In this document: in pieces, positions 57,275 to 64,000 of the stretch
How the letters are laid out: every line of letters starts with the position of its first letter
Position numbering within the stretch: position 1 is the first letter of the stretch
Source of the DNA: Lacisediminimonas profundi
GTDB lineage: Bacteria; Pseudomonadota; Gammaproteobacteria; Burkholderiales; Burkholderiaceae_D
Assembly: GCF_008831265.1 (NCBI RefSeq)
Contig: NZ_VTTH01000002.1
Coordinates: 558,001 to 622,000 of the forward strand
Direction of reading: 5' to 3'
Length of the DNA: 64,000 nt
Made by a program: the position numbers and the translations under genes
Notes under the pieces: generated by a model
What the model saw: the letters and a program-made list of their open reading frames with translations, nothing else
The model's database searches: none
Told to the model about the DNA's origin: nothing

Positions 57275-58591
57275 TTATTTGGCCGGCATGGCGAAGTAGT
57301 TGCGCCATGCCCATTGGATTGATTCCGGCGTCATTTCCGGCGCCCGTGCCTCGTAGTCGGCAAGATCGCGCAACTGGCTGAGGACATCTCGCGGATAACA
57401 GGCGTACAGCGGCCGGTCTTCGCGGTAATGCAACTGCTCCAGCATATGGAGATAGGCCGAATCGGAGAACGGAATGGCGAGTTCCTCGCTCACTTGGGTG
57501 AACACCTGCCGGTATTGCGGCTCCGTGAGCGGGCCGAGGGCGATCTTGTAGCCGAGCCTGCGCAAGAAGGCTTCATCGCCCAGCTCGTCGGGATGCTGGT
57601 TTGAGGAGAACACCACGATCACGTCGAACGGAATGCGAAACTTGTAACCGGTGTGCAGCGTGAGAAAGTCGGTGCGCCGGTCAAGCGGAACGATCCAGCG
57701 GTTCATCAGGTCCCGCGGCGAGATCAGCTGACGGCCCAGGTCGTCGACCACGAACACGCCATTGTTGGCCTTCACATGCGGCGGCGCCTGGTAATAGCCC
57801 CTGGAGTGATCGAACTCCAGGTCCAGCGTCTTCAGCGTCAACTCGCCGCCGCTGATGCAGACAGGCCGCTTGCAGATTACCCAGCGCCCGTCGCTGTTGT
57901 AATGTCGTGCCAGGGCTGTCGCGGCAGCAGGCTGCGCCACGGGCGTATGCAAATGGGGATCGAACACCTGCACCACTTCGCCGTCCACTTCCACCGAACA
58001 GGGAACAGCTATGTCGCCGGAGACCAGTTCGGCCAGGCGTTCCGCAAGATAGGTCTTGCCGCATCCCGGTGGCCCGTACAGGATCAATGCACGCCCGGAG
58101 TTGAGCGCAGCGCCAACGCGGTCCAGCACGCCGGGCTGCACGACGACTCCCTTGAATCCTTCGGCAAGCATCTCGCGGGTGTACCGGACCTCGCGGATCG
58201 ACTGCCGCTCCACCTGCCGCGTATAGTCCGCCAGGCTGACCGGCGCCACGCCCGCGTACTGGCTGCGCCGCAGATGAGCAAGCGCACGCTCGCGCCCGGC
58301 ATCGGTAAGCTGATAAAACGTGCTCGCGTTGTTTTCGCCGCGGCGGGACAATTCGCACAAACGCTCCGCGCGCATCTCGATCAGTACGTTCTCAAGGACA
58401 TTCGCGGGAAGCTTCACATGTGCGGCCAGGTCGGACAGGCTGCTACGTCCCGACAAGACCATCACCTTGGACAACAGCTCGCTCAGGAAGCGCAGGCTGA
58501 GGCCGGTGTCCTCGACGGTGCGTGGAGCTGGCGGGACAAGCCAGGCACCGTCGTGACCGGCTGCCGGAAAGGTGGCGGCGAGATTCGTCAT
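57275..58591 (-). CDS. Winged-helix-like plus MoxR-like AAA+ ATPase in the Tad operon
   Basis: A 438-residue predicted ATPase. Residues about 28-110 look like a winged-helix fold (SELLSKVMVLSGRSSLSDLAAHVKLPANVLENVLIEM, then YQLTDAGRERALAHLRRSQYAG). The AAA+ part has Walker A GPPGCGKT at 173-180, Walker B NGVFVVDDLGRQ, a sensor-1-like VFSSNQHPDEL and an arginine-finger-like DEAFLRRLGYKI, closest in style to MoxR/COG0714 proteins. ATG 58591 overlaps the prepilin peptidase stop by four bases and cpaB follows 42 bases later, so it is a genuine operon member. It is not one of the classical Tad proteins; function is unknown. Confidence 0.87.
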   Translation of the reverse strand: MTNLAATFPAAGHDGAWLVPPAPRTVEDTGLSLRFLSELLSKVMVLSGRSSLSDLAAHVKLPANVLENVLIEMRAERLCELSRRGENNASTFYQLTDAGRERALAHLRRSQYAGVAPVSLADYTRQVERQSIREVRYTREMLAEGFKGVVVQPGVLDRVGAALNSGRALILYGPPGCGKTYLAERLAELVSGDIAVPCSVEVDGEVVQVFDPHLHTPVAQPAAATALARHYNSDGRWVICKRPVCISGGELTLKTLDLEFDHSRGYYQAPPHVKANNGVFVVDDLGRQLISPRDLMNRWIVPLDRRTDFLTLHTGYKFRIPFDVIVVFSSNQHPDELGDEAFLRRLGYKIALGPLTEPQYRQVFTQVSEELAIPFSDSAYLHMLEQLHYREDRPLYACYPRDVLSQLRDLADYEARAPEMTPESIQWAWRNYFAMPAK

Positions 58592-59211
58592 GGATATAAG
58601 GAGATCGGGAAAATACTGAGGTAGAGCAGATGACCGGCGCGGGCCAGCAGGCAATAGGCGATGGTTCCGCCGGCAATCGCGACACCGAAGGGGATGCGGC
58701 CGACCGAGCTCACTGCATCGGCTGGGGGCGGCAGGTCACGGACGATCACCCGGAACAGGCGGGCCATCAGCATTTCGTGCAAGTTGGCGCCCAGCCGCCT
58801 GAACGACTCGGTCCGCCACAACATGTACATCGTCATCAGGCCGGCTGCGATGAAGCTGATGATCATCGCCCCCATCACCCCATTCAATCCAAGGAATGCG
58901 CCAACCATGGCCATCAGCTTGACATCGCCGGCACCCATTGCACGCAACCAGTACAAGGGGATCAGCGCGACCAGTCCCAGGGTGGCGGCGGCCATTGCAT
59001 TGAGCAGTCCGGCCGCTCCGGGCAATGCGCCGGCAAAGCCGGTTCCCGTCGGCAGAAGTGTGTTCAATGCCAGCCCGGCGACCAGCCCGACGGCGACCAG
59101 ACGGTTCGGAATCCGGTGGCTGCGCGCATCGGACTGCGCAGCGAGCACCAGCAGGATCGCGAGCGATCCAAGCGCAAGCACTGACATATCAAAGGAGGAA
59201 AGGCCGCTCAT
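58588..59211 (-). CDS. cpaA: Prepilin peptidase TadV/CpaA
   Basis: A 207-residue A24 aspartyl peptidase that trims Flp and TadE/F prepilins. The second catalytic Asp lies in the GAGDVKLMAMVGAFLG (GxGD) motif and the first is probably in AQSDARSHRIPNRL. About six hydrophobic segments are visible. ATG 59211 is used; ATG 59187 is an alternative without a better ribosome site. It overlaps the AAA+ ATPase gene by 4 bases and follows the second pilin by 44 bases. Confidence 0.92.
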   Translation of the reverse strand: MSGLSSFDMSVLALGSLAILLVLAAQSDARSHRIPNRLVAVGLVAGLALNTLLPTGTGFAGALPGAAGLLNAMAAATLGLVALIPLYWLRAMGAGDVKLMAMVGAFLGLNGVMGAMIISFIAAGLMTMYMLWRTESFRRLGANLHEMLMARLFRVIVRDLPPPADAVSSVGRIPFGVAIAGGTIAYCLLARAGHLLYLSIFPISLYP

Positions 59212-59255
59212 GTTTTCTTGCCTGCTCAGAAGTTCTGGAATTCGCTAGTCACGGT

Positions 59256-59450
59256 TCATTGACAAGCAACTGGCGCATAGCTTCCGGAGCCGCCGAAGCC
59301 CGCGGCGATGCCATTGAACACCGCGCACAAACTGCCGCCCAGGGCGTATGCGGCGACACTGATCACCACTGCGATCAACATCGCAATCAAGGCGTACTCG
59401 ACTGCGGCCGCGCCCTCTTCATCACGAATCAGCTCGCCAAGTAATTTCAT
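59256..59450 (-). CDS. flp: Flp pilin (second copy)
   Basis: A 64-residue Flp-family prepilin. The leader MKLLGELIRDEEG ends at the processing Gly13, followed by AAAVEYALIAMLIAVVISVAAYALGG, with Glu and Tyr at the positions expected for Flp (xxxxEY). It has Cys42 and Cys63. GAGGAAC precedes the ATG at good distance. It lies downstream of the other flp gene, across a terminator hairpin, and upstream of the prepilin peptidase. Confidence 0.95.
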   Translation of the reverse strand: MKLLGELIRDEEGAAAVEYALIAMLIAVVISVAAYALGGSLCAVFNGIAAGFGGSGSYAPVACQ

Positions 59451-59514
59451 TTTCCGTTCCTCGCCATTTTTCGTGAGAAGTCGAAGGGCCAACTTGTAAG
59501 CCCAGCTATCCTGC

Positions 59515-59551
59515 AAAAGCGCCGCCCCTGGATGCGGGGCGGACGCTTTTT
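59515..59551 (-). terminator. Terminator hairpin between the two flp genes
   Basis: AGCGCCGCCCC (59518-59528) pairs with GGGGCGGACGCT (59536-59547) with one bulged base and a 7-base loop. On the minus strand the stem is followed by TTT (GCTTTTGC); on the plus strand by TTTTT. It lies about 25 bases after the first pilin stop, so most transcripts may end after pilin 1. Confidence 0.82.
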
Positions 59552-59572
59552 CCTGCATGCTCTACGTCAGCC

Positions 59573-59776
59573 TCATGCGCACGCGGCAAACGTGGTCGGA
59601 GGCGTGCCGGTCGGCGCGCCGAGGAAGGTTGCGATGCCGGTGAAGAATCCGCAGAGTTGCTTGCCCAGCAGGCTTGCGCCGACTGCAATCACGATTGCGA
59701 TCAAGGCCGCCAACAGCGCGTATTCGATAGCGACTGCACCTTCTTCGTCTTTCAGAAAACGTTTGATTGCGTTCAT
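59573..59776 (-). CDS. flp: Flp pilin (first copy)
   Basis: A 67-residue Flp-family prepilin, probably the major subunit because it is first in the operon and followed by its own terminator. The leader MNAIKRFLKDEEG ends at Gly13, then AVAIEYALLAALIAIVIAVGASLLG with the conserved Glu and Tyr. It has Cys42 and Cys66 around a Gly/Pro/Thr-rich C-terminal stretch. AAGGAG lies 7 bases before the ATG. It starts 70 bases after the LuxR-type regulator gene. Confidence 0.95.
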   Translation of the reverse strand: MNAIKRFLKDEEGAVAIEYALLAALIAIVIAVGASLLGKQLCGFFTGIATFLGAPTGTPPTTFAACA

Positions 59777-59846
59777 TTGGATGCTCCTTCAGTGGTTGAT
59801 GGACAGTGGACTGGGATAAACCGGAGTGCGATGTCGGTAACTTGTT

Positions 59847-60938
59847 TCATCGCCCCAGTGACTCCAGAGTAGATCCCCGCTGCCCAGCCGTGAATGAAGC
59901 AATTGCACTAGAGGAAACGGACTTTGCCCCGCTTCGTTTGAGATTTCGCACCGAGGATGCATCGCGTCCCGGATCTCCGATGCGGCGGCCGCCGATCTCC
60001 GGCTGGCCCTTGCCATGTTCCTTGCGGCGGCGCTCTTCTTCGGCCAGCATGCTGGCCAATTCCGCCTTGCTGTGGATGTCGAGCTTCTGGTAGACGGCCA
60101 CCAGCTGGTTACGAACCGTATGGGGGGAAACGCCCAGCCGGATCGCGATCTCCTTGTGCGACATGCCGCTGGCGAAGTTGTACGCAACTGCAAGCTCCGA
60201 ACGCGCCAGCAAGTGCACCACCGAAAGCCGACGGCCAGTGCAGACCATGTATCCACAGTTGCGCGACATGCTGATAGCAATGCGCTTGCCACAGTAGCGG
60301 CCAGTCTCGACCAGAGCCATCAATGCTTCACGCGACAGGCGCTGGCCGCTGTGTCCCGGCCATTCATGCGCCAGCAGGTCAAGCATGCCGGGGTCTGCCG
60401 TCTCGATTACGCCGAACGCATTGATCAGGGCCAGCGCACGGCCCGCCCGCCGCTGGTCGTTCAGGTCCAGCACATGGCGCAAATTGAAATTGAAAGCCTG
60501 CAGCACATGCGGCCAGAACGCGCTGAAAAATGCCTGGTCGCCGACGCTGAAAGTTGCCGGCGGCTGGCGCAGCAGCACCAGCCACGGAGCAGGCTGGATC
60601 TCTTCATCACATGCAAACAACAGGTGCGCAGGAGCCGCTTCGGCGACGTGCATGAACAACTCGCGATGTCGGTCTTCGCGCTCCAGGCGGTCGCACAGCC
60701 CCACGCAAGAGGGTGCCAGCTTGTGCAGTTGTTCGCGATCCAGCACGGCCGCCCGGCCGTGCTTGGGCTGCAATCCGCCGGAGGGAAACACGGTGTCGGC
60801 GTCATGCACCACCAGCAGCCCCCTGTCGAATCGGACCTGCTCGTGGAGGATCGCCAGCACGGCTTCCGCAAATTGGTTCGCCGGCACCATGCGGGCCGCG
60901 CGATACAGCAACAAAATGGTTTCGGACAAGGCTTGCAC
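59847..60938 (-). CDS. LuxR-type transcriptional regulator upstream of the Tad locus
   Basis: A 363-residue regulator with an N-terminal ligand or signal region of about 250 residues with no motif I recognise, and a LuxR-type helix-turn-helix near residues 255-315 (ELAVAYNFASGMSHKEIAIRLGVSPHTVRNQLVAVYQKLDIHSKAELASMLA). A basic, low-complexity tail of about 45 residues follows. The start is GTG 60938 with AAGGAG at 6 bases. It points into the flp genes and is the likely regulator of the pilus locus, by position only. Confidence 0.88.
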   Translation of the reverse strand: MQALSETILLLYRAARMVPANQFAEAVLAILHEQVRFDRGLLVVHDADTVFPSGGLQPKHGRAAVLDREQLHKLAPSCVGLCDRLEREDRHRELFMHVAEAAPAHLLFACDEEIQPAPWLVLLRQPPATFSVGDQAFFSAFWPHVLQAFNFNLRHVLDLNDQRRAGRALALINAFGVIETADPGMLDLLAHEWPGHSGQRLSREALMALVETGRYCGKRIAISMSRNCGYMVCTGRRLSVVHLLARSELAVAYNFASGMSHKEIAIRLGVSPHTVRNQLVAVYQKLDIHSKAELASMLAEEERRRKEHGKGQPEIGGRRIGDPGRDASSVRNLKRSGAKSVSSSAIASFTAGQRGSTLESLGR

Positions 60939-61250
60939 GACGTTCTCCTTGCGACAACGGCTACGGCGACTGATGGCGACCCTGGGCTATGAAGGCTGAG
61001 CTTTGGTGCCTGAACTACGTGTGACAAGTAAGCGCTTTCCGACGCGCGTCAGCATTGACAATCAGCAATAAAAATTGCCGTCTGGATTGCTACAGGTTGC
61101 CGCATGGAATGAAGATCCAGGGGACCGGGGATGGGGCCGGGAATGGAAACAGGAAGGAAAAAATCGTGCTTTACCGTTGACTAAGGAGCACAAGCAGGGG
61201 AGAAATAAGTTAGGCTAGAGTCTGACAAGCACTAATCCACAGGAGGAGAA
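60939..61250. other. Divergent intergenic region between luxR-type gene and psiF
   Basis: This 312-base stretch contains no open frame that resembles a gene. It must carry the promoters of two divergent genes. A TTGACA lies at 61055-61060 (plus strand) and a TTGACT at 61177-61182 (plus strand, about 70 bases before psiF), but neither has a convincing -10 at 16-18 bases. The psiF ribosome site AGGAGG is at 61241-61246. The stretch around 61061-61080 is AT-rich compared with its surroundings. Confidence 0.6.
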
Positions 61251-61553
61251 ATGAAAAAAATCGTGATGTCATTGATGTTGTTGTCGCTGGCGGGGATTGC
61301 ATCTGCGCAAACCGCGAAAACCCCGGCCCCGGATGGCAAGCCGCGCACCGAAGCCAGCAGCGCCACCGACAGCGCCGCCAAAAGCGCCAACCGGGAACAG
61401 ACCCGCACCTGCAATAACCAGGCAAAAGAACAGAAGCTGAAGGGCAAGGAGCGTCGGCAATTCCTGCGCACCTGCATGAAGGGCACCAGCAACACCACAT
61501 CGTACGAGAGCAAGGGCAGTACCGGCCCCGTGCTGCAAACGCCCAAGCCCTGA
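61251..61553 (+). CDS. psiF: PsiF repeat family protein
   Basis: A 100-residue exported protein with a signal peptide (SLMLLSLAGIASA) and one PsiF motif: CNNQAKEQKLKGKERRQFLRTCMKG, with the two Cys and the KGKERRxFLxxC core. PsiF is a phosphate-starvation-induced protein in E. coli with no known activity; regulation here is not visible as no clear Pho box was found. E. coli PsiF has two such motifs; only one is seen here. AGGAGG at 61241-61246 sets the start. Confidence 0.88.
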   Translation: MKKIVMSLMLLSLAGIASAQTAKTPAPDGKPRTEASSATDSAAKSANREQTRTCNNQAKEQKLKGKERRQFLRTCMKGTSNTTSYESKGSTGPVLQTPKP

Positions 61554-61579
61554 GCGCACAATCGCAGAATCGCAGCAAC

Positions 61580-61650
61580 ACGGATCACACTGATCCGTAA
61601 TCGAATACTGCAAGCCGCTTGACTCGGCTCTTGTGATCAGGAGCCGAGTC
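61580..61650 (+). terminator. Two perfect hairpins downstream of psiF
   Basis: ACGGATCA/TGATCCGT (61580-61598, 3-base loop) and GACTCGGCTC/GAGCCGAGTC (61621-61650, 10-base loop) are perfect stems 27 and 68 bases past the psiF stop. Neither is followed by a U-run, so they may slow or end transcription or protect the mRNA 3' end. The remaining 200 bases up to the tRNA hold only a small CGATCG-TGA-CGATCG palindrome (61696-61710) and no gene. Confidence 0.5.
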
Positions 61651-61852
61651 CCTGATGCCCTGATTCCTGATCCCCACCGCGTTGGCAATCAATCTCGATC
61701 GTGACGATCGCTGCCATGCTTCACGCCTGTAGCGTGAGCAGGGCAAGACAGCTTGCGAGGGATTGGCCGGGCGAACGAACGTGTGCCGGAGCCGATTCGA
61801 TTGAACCGGACCAGTCGTGCCGGGAACATGCTGGAAACTTGATGGGAATTTG

Positions 61853-61929
61853 TGGCCTGTCCGGAGGGGATCGAACCCCCGACCCACAGCTTAGAAGGCT
61901 GTTGCTCTATCCAACTGAGCTACGGACAG
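61853..61929 (-). tRNA. tRNA-Arg (TCT anticodon)
   Basis: A complete 77-base cloverleaf on the minus strand. The acceptor stem CTGTCCG pairs perfectly with CGGACAG, the anticodon loop is CTTCTAA (anticodon TCT), the T arm has TTCGATC and the 3' GCCA is encoded. D-arm GCTCAGTTGGATAGAGC is standard. Confidence 0.97.
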
Positions 61930-61938
61930 TGAAGGTGG

Positions 61939-61968
61939 AATTTACGACGAGCATGGTGCGGATGGCAA
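61939..61968 (-). promoter_or_regulatory. Sigma-70-type promoter for tRNA-Arg
   Basis: On the minus strand TTGCCA (61968-61963) and TAAATT (61944-61939) are 18 bases apart, and the -10 lies 9 bases before the tRNA 5' end, the same distance as in the tRNA-Pro promoter. Confidence 0.6.
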
Positions 61969-62045
61969 GCATTGATGGCGCTGCAACTGCTACTTGCAAC
62001 TGCAACCCAATGCGCAAGCATCCGTTTTCGCTTGCCGAAAATGAA

Positions 62046-62083
62046 ACGGGCCTGTTGATGACTGGTGTCATGAACAGGCCCGT
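62046..62083 (-). terminator. Terminator hairpin after tRNA-Pro
   Basis: ACGGGCCTGTT (62046-62056) pairs perfectly with AACAGGCCCGT (62073-62083), and the inner ATGAC/GTCAT extends the stem past one mismatch. On the minus strand it is followed by TTCATTTTC. It starts 9 bases after the tRNA-Pro 3' end and separates the two tRNA genes. Confidence 0.82.
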
Positions 62084-62091
62084 AGTATTAC

Positions 62092-62168
62092 TGGTCGGAG
62101 TACAAGGATTCGAACCTTGGACCCCCTGGTCCCAAACCAGGTGCGCTACCGGGCTGCGCCACACTCCG
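62092..62168 (-). tRNA. tRNA-Pro (TGG anticodon)
   Basis: A complete 77-base cloverleaf on the minus strand. The acceptor stem CGGAGTG pairs with the 3' strand TACTCCG (with one G-T pair), the anticodon stem CCTGG encloses TTTGGGA (anticodon TGG), the T arm has TTCGAAT and the 3' ACCA is encoded. Confidence 0.97.
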
Positions 62169-62177
62169 AAGAAAAAG

Positions 62178-62206
62178 ATAATACCCTATGGAGACGCTCA
62201 GGTCAA
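62178..62206 (-). promoter_or_regulatory. Sigma-70 promoter for tRNA-Pro
   Basis: On the minus strand TTGACC (62206-62201) and TATTAT (62183-62178) are exactly 17 bases apart, and the -10 lies 9 bases before the tRNA 5' end. It lies in the gap after the glmM stop, so the tRNA is transcribed independently of glmM. Confidence 0.85.
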
Positions 62207-62251
62207 TCTTCATCGACACTGAGTAAGCTTCCGGATGTTCGTGCGCCGTGT

Positions 62252-63589
62252 TTATCCCGAAATCTTGTCCGCGATGCGGCGCGCCATCGTATTCGCGGTA
62301 CCGGCGCTCGCCGCTTCCACCATCACCCGCACCAACGGCTCGGTACCAGACGGACGGATCAGCACCCTTCCGCTGTCACCAAGTTCCGCATCCACCAGTT
62401 CTTTCTCTGCAAGCACAGCGGCCTGCTTCTGCCAATCGTAGCCGGGCTTGACCTTCACATTGATCAGCACCTGCGGATACAAGGGCAGGTCCGCACAGCA
62501 TTCCGCCAGCGTCTTGCCGCTGCTCTTGAGTGCCGCCAGCACCTGCAAGGCGGACACCATGCCGTCACCGGTAGTGTGCTTGTCGAGGAACAGCAGATGC
62601 CCCGAGCCTTCGCCGCCGAGTTGCCAGCCACGTTCGAGCAGCATCTCCAGCACGTAACGATCACCGACTTTGGCGCGCCCGAAGCCCACGCCCATGCGCT
62701 TGAGGGCGACTTCCAGCGCCATGTTGGTCATCAGCGTGCCAACTACCCCGGCCAGCGGCCCCTGCGACATCCTGTGCTTTACCATCACATACAGCAACTG
62801 GTCGCCGTTGTAGGTCTGCCCAGTTCCATCCACCATGATCAGGCGGTCGGCATCGCCATCCAGCGCAATGCCAAGGTCGGCGCGATGTTCGAGTACTGCT
62901 GCAGAGAGTGCGGCAGGTGCGGTGGCGCCGACGCCATCGTTGATGTTCAAGCCGTTGGGCTTGTCGCCGATCGCGATCACCTCGCCGCCGAGCTCGTGCA
63001 GCACATGCGGCGCAATGTGGTAGGCCGCGCCATGCGCGCAATCGACGACGATGCGCAAGCCGCGCAGGTCGGAATCGTTGGGGAAGGTGCTCTTGCAGAA
63101 TTCGATGTAGCGCCCACGGGCGTCGTCCAGCCGACGCGCCTTGCCCAGCCGTTCCGGCGCCACGCATTCGATCGGCTTGTCCAGTTCGCGCTCGATCGAC
63201 GCCTCTACCGCATCCGGCAATTTGTTGCCGCCGGCGGAGAAGAATTTGATGCCGTTGTCCTGGAAGGCGTTGTGCGAGGCAGAAATGACGACACCAGCGG
63301 TCAGGCGCAGCGCGCGGGTCAGGTAGGCCACCGCCGGCGTCGGGATCGGACCTGCCAGCAGCACGTCAACGCCTGCCGCCGCGAATCCTGCTTCCAGTGC
63401 CGCTTCCAGCATGTAGCCGGAGATGCGGGTGTCCTTGCCGATCAGGACTTCAGGGCGGGCCGTGCCGGGCTGTGACTGCGCTAACACGCGTCCCGCAGCG
63501 TAGCCCAGCTTCATGATGAAATCGGGCGTGATTGGCATGGTGCCCACCGTGCCGCGCACGCCATCGGTGCCGAAATATTTCCTGCTCAT
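62252..63589 (-). CDS. glmM: Phosphoglucosamine mutase
   Basis: A 445-residue enzyme that converts glucosamine-6-phosphate to glucosamine-1-phosphate for peptidoglycan and lipopolysaccharide. The N-terminus [15 protein letters not shown], the phosphoserine loop [17 protein letters not shown], the metal site [11 protein letters not shown] and the C-terminal phosphate site [15 protein letters not shown] are all intact. It follows folP by about 65 bases, the usual ftsH-folP-glmM order. Confidence 0.97.
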   Translation of the reverse strand: MSRKYFGTDGVRGTVGTMPITPDFIMKLGYAAGRVLAQSQPGTARPEVLIGKDTRISGYMLEAALEAGFAAAGVDVLLAGPIPTPAVAYLTRALRLTAGVVISASHNAFQDNGIKFFSAGGNKLPDAVEASIERELDKPIECVAPERLGKARRLDDARGRYIEFCKSTFPNDSDLRGLRIVVDCAHGAAYHIAPHVLHELGGEVIAIGDKPNGLNINDGVGATAPAALSAAVLEHRADLGIALDGDADRLIMVDGTGQTYNGDQLLYVMVKHRMSQGPLAGVVGTLMTNMALEVALKRMGVGFGRAKVGDRYVLEMLLERGWQLGGEGSGHLLFLDKHTTGDGMVSALQVLAALKSSGKTLAECCADLPLYPQVLINVKVKPGYDWQKQAAVLAEKELVDAELGDSGRVLIRPSGTEPLVRVMVEAASAGTANTMARRIADKISG

Positions 63590-63655
63590 TGCTTCCCTTC
63601 CTGTTATTTTTCAAAGCGCCGCTGATCATTGATTCCGGCGCCTCCATTACTGTTC

Positions 63656-64000
63656 TTAAGCCTCTGCCCCGACTTGCCCGGGCTGGCCGACTGCGTGCCA
63701 GATATTCAGCGCATCGACCGTCTGCGCGACGTCGTGCACCCGCACGATGCGTGCACCGCGCGCCACCGCCGCCAGCGCAGCGGCGACACTGGCCGCCATG
63801 CGCTGGTCCACCGGTCGGCCGGTGATGGCGCCGAGGGTGGTCTTGCGCGACAGGCCGGCCAGCAGCGGCAAGTCCAGCGTGCGCTGGATATCGCCCACAT
63901 GCCGCAGCAGCTCGAGGTTATGTTCCATGGTCTTGCCAAAACCGAAGCCAGGGTCGATGCACATGCGCTCGCGCGCAATGCCCGCCCCCTCCAGTTCAGC
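63656..64000 (-). CDS. folP: Dihydropteroate synthase (C-terminal part, cut by window edge)
   Basis: The last 114 residues of a TIM-barrel enzyme that joins p-aminobenzoate to dihydropterin pyrophosphate in folate synthesis; the N-terminal part lies beyond the window. Visible motifs are IDPGFGFGKTMEHNLELL, LLAGLSRKTTLGAITGRP (the substrate-binding Ser-Arg-Lys) and the C-terminal RVHDVAQTVDALNIW with its Arg and His. The frame is open to the last base. Confidence 0.95.
   Translation of the reverse strand, partial: AELEGAGIARERMCIDPGFGFGKTMEHNLELLRHVGDIQRTLDLPLLAGLSRKTTLGAITGRPVDQRMAASVAAALAAVARGARIVRVHDVAQTVDALNIWHAVGQPGQVGAEA

Noticed and set aside
61055-61060. TTGACA as a -35 for psiF
   Set aside because: No acceptable -10 hexamer at 16-18 bases and it is almost 200 bases from the start codon.
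61853-62168. tRNA pair as an integration site for a mobile element
   Set aside because: No integrase, no repeat of the tRNA 3' end and no foreign-looking genes nearby; both flanks are housekeeping genes.

Overview
The window is a high-GC, densely packed chromosomal segment whose gene content and order fit a betaproteobacterium of the order Burkholderiales, most likely Oxalobacteraceae (Herbaspirillum/Noviherbaspirillum-like). The main support is the leuC-leuD-leuB-asd-fimV-truA-trpF-trpB-trpA-accD-folC-SPOR-cvpA-purF run, together with the DUF3106/RDD pair, the wrbA-DUF2069 pair and the folP-glmM pair. I place the family by inference from synteny; no rRNA is present to confirm it. I saw no insertion sequence, prophage, CRISPR array or replication origin.

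Layout. (1) 1-1379, plus strand: the end of an upstream gene, a DUF3106 exported protein and an RDD membrane protein. (2) 1477-7911, plus strand: a compact four-gene cyclic-nucleotide module made of a CHASE2 class III nucleotidyl cyclase, a metallo-beta-lactamase-fold cyclic-nucleotide phosphodiesterase, a cNMP-binding/rhodanese protein and a GAF-domain PilB/GspE-type ATPase. (3) 7986-10317: a membrane-anchored lipase-like hydrolase, a TetR regulator and a LOG-family protein. (4) 10389-13788, minus strand: a PLP enzyme of the cystathionine gamma-synthase family, then an isolated mshM-mshN pair. (5) 13946-30876, minus strand: the biosynthetic core (purine, folate, fatty acid, tryptophan, tRNA modification, lysine/threonine/methionine, leucine), broken by clear terminators after accD, fimV and asd. 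(6) 31036-39387, minus strand: a periplasmic M48 peptidase lipoprotein, two MFS transporters, a CHASE/GAF/GGDEF/EAL c-di-GMP protein, aroC and a CBS-domain protein. (7) 39595-46027: metY with a hydrolase, then yihY facing a wrbA-DUF2069-FAD oxidoreductase-DUF4124 group. (8) 46120-60938, minus strand: a complete Tad/Flp type IVc pilus locus headed by a LuxR-type regulator and two Flp pilins. (9) 61251-64000: psiF, tRNA-Arg(TCT), tRNA-Pro(TGG), glmM and the 3' part of folP.

Surface-pilus and second-messenger functions recur: a cAMP-type module ending in a type IV pilus/type II secretion ATPase, an mshMN pair, FimV, a hybrid c-di-GMP protein and a whole Tad locus. The two most interesting points are (a) the self-contained make/break/sense cyclic-nucleotide operon coupled to a secretion-type ATPase, and (b) a winged-helix-like plus MoxR-like AAA+ ATPase that is translationally coupled inside the Tad operon and is not a textbook Tad component. 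A third pattern is that many gene junctions carry short tandem repeats, each with a different unit of 5 to 14 bp.

Start codons were chosen from Shine-Dalgarno spacing, overlap with neighbours and the expected N-terminus of the family; several are uncertain and marked so.
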